Shown here: positions 21,369 to 27,035 of the stretch, one piece after another
Layout: each line of letters begins with the position of its first letter
Numbering within the stretch: position 1 is the first letter of the stretch
NCBI GenBank assembly: GCA_044868105.1
Contig: JBIOWC010000017.1
Coordinates: forward strand, 1-27,035
From: JBFMDH01 sp044868105
Lineage (GTDB): Bacteria; Acidobacteriota; Blastocatellia; UBA7656
Direction: 5' to 3'
Length of the DNA: 27,035 nucleotides
The notes under the pieces: model-generated
Told to the model about the DNA's origin: nothing
What the model saw: only the letters and a program-made list of their open reading frames with translations
The model's database searches: none
Program-made: the position numbers and the translations under genes

Positions 21369-23933
21369 CTACAACCTGGCGACACGGGTTTCCAAATCTC
21401 GTGTAATAAAGTCCAGGTCGGCGCCGCTTTGATAGGTGACCGGCTCGCCAAAAGTCACAGAGATTTGTCCGGGCCAGGCGACATGTTTGTGGCGGGCTTT
21501 GAGTTCAAAAAGACCGTCAATCTTTACCGGCACAATTTGAATATTCAAACCTTCGGCAAGCAGACCGGTGCCGCGCATAAAGGGTTTCATCCGCCCGTCT
21601 TTGGTGCGCGAACCTTCAGGAAAAACCAACACATTGTAACCGCGATCGACGGCTTGACCGGCAAAAGCAAAACTTTTTCTAAAGCCGCCTTCTTGAGGCA
21701 GCGGAAAGACATTGAAAAAACAGGTCACCAGCCACCACTCGATTTTCCAAATCCACTCTCGCAACCGACCCAGGCCGTCCGGCGGGTAGCGCAGCTCGCT
21801 GAGCAATTCGCCGCGCATGGCAATGGCCAGCTTTCGTTTAAAACGAAACGGGAGTGCCGCAAGGATTAACCCGGCATCGGTCTGCGTGATGTGGTTGGAT
21901 ACGAAAAGCACCGGCGAGCGCAGGTGTCGCAAATGCGCTTTGCCACGCGCGCGCGGCGACCCCAGCAGTCGCGCCGCCGGCAAAATAAAAAGGTAAAGCG
22001 CCGCCAAGCGAATCCAGGTTGCCGGAAAACCATAGGCCCACTCGGCAAAAGGATAACGGCGCTTTGATTCGGGCGCATTCATCTCCTTACCTTGACCGGC
22101 AGGACGCGGCTGGCTTTGATGAATCATCTTTTCGATGTCGCCCAGGGTGGTTGCCGACGTGAAGGCTGCTTCATCGAGTTCAACCTGATAACGCTCTTCA
22201 AGGGCGCTCAGCAGTTCGACGCGACCGAGCGAATCGAGTTTCAAATCGGTGGTAATGTTTGCCGATGAATCGAGGCGCGAAATATCTTCGCCGCTCAAAT
22301 GAGCAACCGTTTCCAGAAGCGGCGAGGCCGCAGTTGGTTGCAGGGTTGCGCCCGCCAGTTCGGCTCGCACCCTCTCGGCGATGTCGCGTTTGCGTATCTT
22401 TTGCGTCGTCGTGGTGCGCGGAAAATCGCTATCGCGCCAGACGAACCACCGGCGAATCTGTTGATAGTCACTCAACCGCCGGTTGACGCGTTTGATAATG
22501 GACTCGGCATCAGCGCACGCATCCGCGAGCAGCAACACGGCGAGCGGTTCGGGCCCGCGTGCCGCTTCAAAACTGATAACCGCGCTGGCGCGGACTTGGG
22601 GTTCGCGATGCAGTTCCGTCTCCAGGTCTTCGGGATAGATATTCAACCCGGCAGCCGTGACAATCACATCTTTTTTGCGACCCTTAAAAAAGAGTTTACC
22701 TTCGCTGTCGCGTTCCCCAAGGTCACCGGTGCGCAACCAGCCTTCGCCCCCCGCAAACGCTTGCACCCCCTGGTGCCAATAACCGGGCGAGACATTATTG
22801 CCGCGTACGAGAATTTCACCGCTCTCATCAATCTTGATTTCCTGACTGGCAAAAGCTTTGCCAATCGAACCGCGTGTTGCGGCAAAGGGATTATTGAAAC
22901 TCACCAGGGAAGCCGTTTCCGTCATCCCGTAACCTTGCACCGTGAGGTATCCCAAACGATGCCAGAACTCTTCGGTCTCTTCATCAAGCGTTGCTCCACC
23001 CGCAACAAAAGCCCAGAATTTCCAACCGAAACGGCGATGCAGATGGCGAAAGGCCCACCACTTTTTCAGGAAATGTTGGCCCGCGAGGTTGGCAAAAAGC
23101 TGTTGAAATTTTTGCACCGCGCCGCGGGCTTCCCATTCGCGTTCGATTTTGTCGCGCAGGGTTTCCAGCAGTCGCGGAATCGTCACCATAACCGAAAGGC
23201 GCTCGCGTTTTATGGTGTTGATAATTTCCGAAGGGTTTAATGAATCCTGAAAAAAGACCTCGCCGGTCAGCAGTTGCGGAACAAATAAGCCCATAAATTG
23301 CCCGAAAACATGCGAAAGCGGGACGAGGCTTAAAAAGCCAAGCGGGTGAACCAGCCATTCCCAGCGCAAATATTTTTGCATGCCGCGCTCTAAAGGGTTG
23401 AGGTTGGCCAGCAGATTTTTGTGCGTCAGACATACGCCTTTTGGTTCGGCGGTGGTTCCCGAGGTATAGATAATTTCAACAATGTCGGCTTCGCTGATGG
23501 TTGAGGTTTCATAAGGCGCATCCGAATGGTGAGCGATGAGTTGCGAGAGGTTTTCCAGTTGGAGGCGGTCAAGCGCCGGCTCCATTTCCGAGCCGTAGGT
23601 ATCGCTATAGAGTAAGAGTTTGGGTTCGGTTTGTTCTTTAACCCGGCGAACAAAATCGAGCGAACTGTGTAAATCGAGCGGCACAACAATGACGCCGCGC
23701 AACAGACAACCAAAAAACGCCGCGACCCATTCTGGGCTATTTTTGGCCCACAGCAAGACGCGGTCGCCCTTGGCGATACGGCGCGATTCCAACTCGCGCG
23801 CGAATCGGTTAATGGCTGCCGCCAGCTCTTTACCTGTCCAGCGCAGAACTCTCAGGTCGGGTTTATGAGAGAAGATTTTTTCGGTGCCGCGCTTTTGAAA
23901 ATCATCAATGAAACTCAGCAGGGTTGTACGCAT
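21369..23933 (-). CDS. AMP-ligase / acyl carrier / 1-acyl-glycerophosphate acyltransferase fusion
   Basis: This 854-residue protein joins three activities. An acyl-AMP ligase (about 1-520) has YTSGTTAEPKG (156-166), GYGMTET (334-340), RTGDLG (401-406) and catalytic K512 in TTQKIRKRD. A carrier domain (about 535-605) has the phosphopantetheine serine S568 in LDSLGRVE. A PlsC-like acyltransferase (about 640-850) has the HX4D motif H681-D686 and FPEGSR (771-776). The likely job is to activate a fatty acid, load it on the carrier and transfer it to a phospholipid or another alcohol, in the manner of Aas. ATG at 23933 starts the conserved MRTTLLSFIDDF; an upstream ATG at 23990 is less likely. Confidence 0.92.
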   Translation of the reverse strand: MRTTLLSFIDDFQKRGTEKIFSHKPDLRVLRWTGKELAAAINRFARELESRRIAKGDRVLLWAKNSPEWVAAFFGCLLRGVIVVPLDLHSSLDFVRRVKEQTEPKLLLYSDTYGSEMEPALDRLQLENLSQLIAHHSDAPYETSTISEADIVEIIYTSGTTAEPKGVCLTHKNLLANLNPLERGMQKYLRWEWLVHPLGFLSLVPLSHVFGQFMGLFVPQLLTGEVFFQDSLNPSEIINTIKRERLSVMVTIPRLLETLRDKIEREWEARGAVQKFQQLFANLAGQHFLKKWWAFRHLHRRFGWKFWAFVAGGATLDEETEEFWHRLGYLTVQGYGMTETASLVSFNNPFAATRGSIGKAFASQEIKIDESGEILVRGNNVSPGYWHQGVQAFAGGEGWLRTGDLGERDSEGKLFFKGRKKDVIVTAAGLNIYPEDLETELHREPQVRASAVISFEAARGPEPLAVLLLADACADAESIIKRVNRRLSDYQQIRRWFVWRDSDFPRTTTTQKIRKRDIAERVRAELAGATLQPTAASPLLETVAHLSGEDISRLDSSANITTDLKLDSLGRVELLSALEERYQVELDEAAFTSATTLGDIEKMIHQSQPRPAGQGKEMNAPESKRRYPFAEWAYGFPATWIRLAALYLFILPAARLLGSPRARGKAHLRHLRSPVLFVSNHITQTDAGLILAALPFRFKRKLAIAMRGELLSELRYPPDGLGRLREWIWKIEWWLVTCFFNVFPLPQEGGFRKSFAFAGQAVDRGYNVLVFPEGSRTKDGRMKPFMRGTGLLAEGLNIQIVPVKIDGLFELKARHKHVAWPGQISVTFGEPVTYQSGADLDFITRDLETRVARL

Positions 23934-24265
23934 TCCGGTTTGTTTTAGAACGTATCGGTTAATTGATCGTGCATCACAACAGATGCCCATCCTCTGGTGC
24001 GCCTGGTGGTCTTGCTGAACACCCTGTTTGATGATGCAACGATTCAGAGTTTCAGCGAGGCCCAGTTCATCAGAGATTTCTCGTTAAATCGCCATCCTCA
24101 GTTGTGAAGCCTGATGCCTTGATGTTATCTGCCCTGCATCTATTATGGCGCGTCAAAAAAAAAGGCTCAACACCAAGTGCAGGTTTGGCGAAATCTCGCT
24201 TAGCGCTTGGCCTTGAGCCTGAACATAAAGAAGAAACACAATGAAGCACACAAATGAACAATTGT
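23934..24265. other. Intergenic region between the stress operon and the acyl-ligase gene
   Basis: It contains the terminator of the stress operon (24155-24219, minus strand) and, nearer 23934, the upstream region of the ligase fusion gene. No gene is supported. Nothing else is recognised. Confidence 0.6.
24155..24219 (-). terminator. Strong intrinsic terminator of the stress operon
   Basis: Read on the minus strand, GGCTCAA (24219-24213) and GCCAAGCGC-like inner bases pair with the matching arm CCAAGTGC (24173-24180, plus strand) and TTGAGCC. Nine T follow on the minus strand (A run at 24155-24163). The stem is GGCTCAA/TTGAGCC plus CCAAGTGC/GCGCTTGG with one wobble. The apical loop contains a further 4-bp stem. 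It lies 46 bases past the stop of the universal stress protein gene. Confidence 0.88.
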
Positions 24266-25186
24266 TTATTCAATCACTCTCACGATGGCCACCGAACACG
24301 GCGCTTGCCAGGCGACCTTTGCCGAAACGCTGCCGAGCAAATTGTGTTTCGCATCGGTTGCGCCGGTGGCTCCCAGAACAATCAAATCGTAATCGCCGTG
24401 TTCGGCTTCGCCTAAAATTTCGGTAGCCGGATTGCCTTCTTCAATCATTGTGGTTACCGAATAATTTAATTTATCCAAACGATTTTGCGCTTTTTCGAGA
24501 ATGTGTTCGGCTTCGCGTTGCAGTTCAAATTCGAGTTGAATCTCGGGGTCTGCGGTTTCAAACGCACTCGCCGACGCATCGAACCATTCGCGGTCAAGCC
24601 CAAGATGAATCCAGGGCGTCTCTTTGACATGAATCAGGGTAATTTCTGCTGAATCTATACTGAAGATGTCATGCAGGGCTTTGAGCGCCTGGCGTGAAGC
24701 CAGCGAACCATCTATGGCAACCAGGACGCGCAAATTGTCCTCGCCCGTCAGTTCTCTGGCGACCAGAACGATGCCCGTCGCCCGTTCGACAACGCGGCTG
24801 GCCACCGGGCCCAATCCGACATTTGCCGGGGTATACCTTCCTTTCGAGCCCACAACCGTTACATCATAATCGTCGGCAAGCCGCACAATGAAGTCCGTTG
24901 GCGAACCGATTTCCGAAATCGCCTGGGCGTTGATGCCTTTGGCCAGCAAGGTCGTCAGCGCTCTATCCAGAATGGCTTTGGTTTCAAGCGAGATGCGCTT
25001 GAGATAATGTTCGCGAATCTTGCGCTGTTTGTCGGCCGGCATTTTCCCATCGCGGCAGCTGGGATAAAACTCCGGCGCGACGCAGAGCACGTCAACTTCG
25101 TTGCCATCTTTACGCAGCAGGCGACTTGCCGTGCGCAACGCCACCGTCGCTTCTTTCGAGCCATCAGTTGCAATCAAGCTTTTCAT
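24266..25186 (-). CDS. Tandem universal stress protein (two Usp domains)
   Basis: This 306-residue cytoplasmic protein has two Usp folds, about 1-146 and 152-305. Usp proteins bind ATP and support survival under starvation, oxygen limitation or other stress. Domain 2 keeps the ATP motif G-x2-G-x9-G-S (G272, G275, G285-S286). Domain 1 has the same spacing (G113 onward) but ends in proline instead of serine or threonine, so nucleotide binding may be limited to domain 2. The strong ribosome site GGAGGTG lies before the ATG at 25186. It is the last gene of an operon with a zinc-ribbon protein and a hibernation factor. Confidence 0.93.
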   Translation of the reverse strand: MKSLIATDGSKEATVALRTASRLLRKDGNEVDVLCVAPEFYPSCRDGKMPADKQRKIREHYLKRISLETKAILDRALTTLLAKGINAQAISEIGSPTDFIVRLADDYDVTVVGSKGRYTPANVGLGPVASRVVERATGIVLVARELTGEDNLRVLVAIDGSLASRQALKALHDIFSIDSAEITLIHVKETPWIHLGLDREWFDASASAFETADPEIQLEFELQREAEHILEKAQNRLDKLNYSVTTMIEEGNPATEILGEAEHGDYDLIVLGATGATDAKHNLLGSVSAKVAWQAPCSVAIVRVIE

Positions 25187-25230
25187 AACCTACACCTCCA
25201 CATCCGGGGTTGCCGACGACCGCGACCGGG

Positions 25231-25470
25231 TTAATGTCCGCGACCTTCTTCTACATAGGCGTTTTCACACGACTTGCAAATGAAACGGATTTCCGAACGG
25301 TCGCCCGCCAGTCCGGCCAGCGCTTTGCCATAAGTGGAACTATCCAGGTAGTAGAGATGCGCGCACTCCTGGCAATGCAACGCATAGATGTTCTTTGCGG
25401 TTAAGTAGGGCGTTGGATAGCCAAAGGCATCCAGCTTCTCTTCGGGATTGAGATGTTCTTTTAATTTCAT
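25231..25470 (-). CDS. Small zinc-ribbon-like protein
   Basis: This 79-residue protein has two CxxC knuckles, C33-x2-C36 (HCQEC) and C65-x2-C68 (FICKSC), separated by 28 residues, the spacing of a zinc ribbon. I cannot name a family or target. The start at 25470 follows the hibernation-factor stop by only 3 bases. GAGGT serves as its ribosome site inside the end of the previous gene, so the two are probably coupled. Position suggests a stress-linked nucleic-acid- or ribosome-binding role, which is inference. Confidence 0.75.
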   Translation of the reverse strand: MKLKEHLNPEEKLDAFGYPTPYLTAKNIYALHCQECAHLYYLDSSTYGKALAGLAGDRSEIRFICKSCENAYVEEGRGH

Positions 25471-25473
25471 AGC

Positions 25474-25935
25474 TTAAACCTCACTAGCAAGTTCAAGGTC
25501 TTTGACTACGGGATTTTTCAGCTGCTTGACCTTCGGTTTACTGTGCGCTTTGACATCCAGCCGCCGGCGTCGCACATACTCCTGCAAACGTCGTGAGGCA
25601 ATTTCAAAGGCTTCGCGTATCGCGACATTGATGTCCTTGTAGTCGGCATGTAACTCGGCGCTTTTCTTATATTCTTCAGCTTCAATGTGTTTCTGCTTGG
25701 TATGTAAACTCGGTTCGTGATTAACCACAATCTCCGCATTGGGAACGGTCAGGTCAATTCTAATCTGACGATGTCGGCCTTTGAGATGATGGCGATTGGG
25801 AACTTCGACCAGTACCCGGCATCCCAAAATCTGGTCGTAATAGGTCTCAAGTTTTTCGACCCGTTTGCGAATGACCGCTTCAATAGCCTCGGAAGATTCC
25901 ATATTGCGGAAGGTGATTTGAACTGGAAGTTTCAT
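25474..25935 (-). CDS. Ribosome hibernation-promoting factor / RaiA-type protein
   Basis: This 153-residue protein of the HPF/YfiA (sigma-54 modulation) family binds the 30S A- and P-sites to silence ribosomes in stationary or starved cells. The family core (about 1-115) has IEAVIRKRVEKLETYYD, a basic strand (RHRQIRID) and ADYKDINVAIREAFEIASRRLQEY. The C-terminal extension is basic and lacks the dimerisation domain of long HPF, so it resembles short-form factors with a tail. GAAAGGG before the ATG at 25935 is a good ribosome site. It is the first gene of a three-gene stress operon and divergent from the CBS-domain gene. Confidence 0.92.
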   Translation of the reverse strand: MKLPVQITFRNMESSEAIEAVIRKRVEKLETYYDQILGCRVLVEVPNRHHLKGRHRQIRIDLTVPNAEIVVNHEPSLHTKQKHIEAEEYKKSAELHADYKDINVAIREAFEIASRRLQEYVRRRRLDVKAHSKPKVKQLKNPVVKDLELASEV

Positions 25936-26219
25936 ATGATAACCCTTTCATCGTGAATTAATTTTTACTGCGCTTATTTCAAAGAACCGGAAAACCAATT
26001 CCCAGACAGGCAACGCGCGTACCGCCTGAATTTGGTTGGCCAGAAGGCTAGAAAACCTGAAAGCTGAAAAGCGGTTGCGCGCTTTCACCCAAGCCTTGGG
26101 GAAGTTTGCCCAGATGGGAGTTCAGGATTGAAACCCTATCGGTAAAAACTCTGAATTTGCTCTGGCTTAGATTTTGCGTCAATCCATGGGATAACTCTTT
26201 GAGAAAGGAAAGAACCAAA

Positions 26220-26714
26220 ATGAAAGTGCAAAATTTGATGAAGGATAAGGTAAAGGTTTGCGGATTTAATACCAATCTTGCGGAAGCCGTCGCCCTGATG
26301 TGGGAAGGCGATTGCGGCCTGCTCCCGGTGATTACCGAAAGCGGCGACGTCGAAGCCGTCATCACCGACCGCGACATCGCCATCGCCCTCGGCACCCGCA
26401 ATCAATGCGCCTATGAAATACCTGTCGGGGAAGTGATAACCGGCAAAGTTTACGCCTGTGCGCCGGAAGATGATATTCACACAGCCCTTAAAACCATGCG
26501 CAAAGAGAAGGTTCGCCGCTTGCCGGTCGTCAACCCCGAAGGCAAGCTTCAAGGAATTCTTTCGCTCAATGACATTGCCATTCATGCGCAACCCTTCGAT
26601 GGACACCAAATCGTGGCGATCTCATATGACGATGTGGTCAATACCTTCAAAGCCATTTGTGAACATCCCCACATTAAAGAAGAGGGGGAAAGGGTGCAAA
26701 TAACCAGCGCGTAA
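26220..26714 (+). CDS. Two-CBS-domain protein
   Basis: This 164-residue soluble protein carries a pair of CBS motifs, about 8-60 and 70-125, followed by a short alpha segment. CBS pairs sense adenine nucleotides, S-adenosylmethionine or other ligands. The first repeat contains CGLLPVITESGDVEAVITDRD. The second contains RRLPVVNPEGKLQGILSLND. The start at 26220 has AGGA upstream; an in-frame extension from 26106 has no ribosome site. It resembles the hypoxia-induced Hrp1-type proteins of other bacteria in size and layout. Divergence from the hibernation-factor operon across 284 bp suggests shared regulation. That gap holds no repeats or boxes I can identify. Confidence 0.9.
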   Translation: MKVQNLMKDKVKVCGFNTNLAEAVALMWEGDCGLLPVITESGDVEAVITDRDIAIALGTRNQCAYEIPVGEVITGKVYACAPEDDIHTALKTMRKEKVRRLPVVNPEGKLQGILSLNDIAIHAQPFDGHQIVAISYDDVVNTFKAICEHPHIKEEGERVQITSA

Positions 26715-26817
26715 CCCGGCGAGAAGCTCGACAAACAAGCGAGTAAGAGCGGTTCGGCAACATGCCAGTCGTGCGGATTTGCAGAAAGGTTCGCGGTTGT
26801 ACGGGAAATAAAAATTG

Positions 26818-27035
26818 ATGATGAAAAACATGTCTCTACCAGTATGCAGTCAACTGGATCGCTTCAACGATTTGAAACATATGGTTGGCAACACGCCGCT
26901 TCTGAGGATTCATTACCGTTTCAAAAATCGTCCGCGAACCATTTATGCCAAAGCTGAAAATATGAACCTGACGGGCAGCATCAAAGACCGCATGGCTTTC
27001 CACATTTTGAAGCAAGCCTACCAGCAGGGAAAAAT
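26818..27035 (+). CDS. Cysteine synthase family PLP enzyme, 5' part only
   Basis: The frame is open from the ATG at 26818 to the window end and encodes at least 72 residues. It contains VGNTPLLRI (23-31) and NLTGSIKDRMA (50-60), the beta-substituting PLP enzyme signature, with K56 as the probable Schiff-base lysine. CysK-type enzymes make cysteine from O-acetylserine and sulfide; cystathionine beta-synthase is the alternative. The usual NPGGS has become NLTGS. The start may instead be at 26821 or 26830. The ribosome site is weak. Confidence 0.85.
   Translation, partial: MMKNMSLPVCSQLDRFNDLKHMVGNTPLLRIHYRFKNRPRTIYAKAENMNLTGSIKDRMAFHILKQAYQQGK

Noticed and set aside
22299..23240. 313-codon plus-strand open frame
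   Set aside because: It is antisense to the ligase fusion, whose motifs are complete; composition looks like a shadow of a GC-rich coding strand.
24070..24273. 67-codon minus-strand open frame
   Set aside because: It runs through the terminator of the stress operon and has no ribosome site or family resemblance.

Overview
The window looks like a chromosomal segment of an Acidobacteriota bacterium, most likely of the Blastocatellia type. The main pointers are a VWFA-related protein of the kind abundant in Acidobacteria (20328-21296), the layout of two FemAB-like/BioF2 acetyltransferases with polysaccharide deacetylases, and short tandem repeats between genes. This placement is by recognition, not by alignment. 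No rRNA, tRNA, CRISPR array, prophage or complete insertion sequence was seen. One near-palindromic MITE-like element is present at 1329-1558.

Left part (1-7425). A truncated secreted glycine-zipper protein opens the window on the minus strand, followed by the MITE-like element and an orphan NarL-type response regulator. On the plus strand come the F0 genes atpI-atpB-(400-nt gap)-atpE, closed by an intrinsic terminator, with no other ATP synthase genes next to them. Then come class I fumarate hydratase, a heme-oxygenase-fold di-iron protein, an 18-bp minisatellite and a small DUF5522 protein.

Middle part (7529-18475). Nine minus-strand genes form a surface glycan locus. In transcription order they are: GT4 glycosyltransferase (stp1-like), GT4 glycosyltransferase, polysaccharide deacetylase, membrane-anchored right-handed beta-helix protein, BioF2-like acetyltransferase, second deacetylase, third GT4, second BioF2-like acetyltransferase, and a JmjC/cupin-type oxygenase. 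Together they could assemble a glycan, deacetylate it, acylate it and modify it in the envelope. No polymerase, flippase, exporter or exosortase lies in the window, so the locus is incomplete here.

Right part (18476-27035). A divergent promoter region leads to an uncharacterised 289-residue protein and a minimal E1/ThiF-like protein that lacks the usual adenylation arginine and zinc cysteines; this pair is the best candidate for an undescribed system. Convergent to it are a VWFA-like protein and a three-domain AMP-ligase/acyl-carrier/acyltransferase fusion. A minus-strand operon of hibernation factor, zinc-ribbon protein and tandem universal stress protein, ending in a strong terminator, diverges from a two-CBS-domain protein. 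The window ends inside a cysteine-synthase-family gene.

The most testable observations are the two-carboxylate arrangement in the ATP synthase c subunit (D57 and E90), the unknown-protein/E1-like pair, the MITE-like element, and the repeat families scattered between genes.
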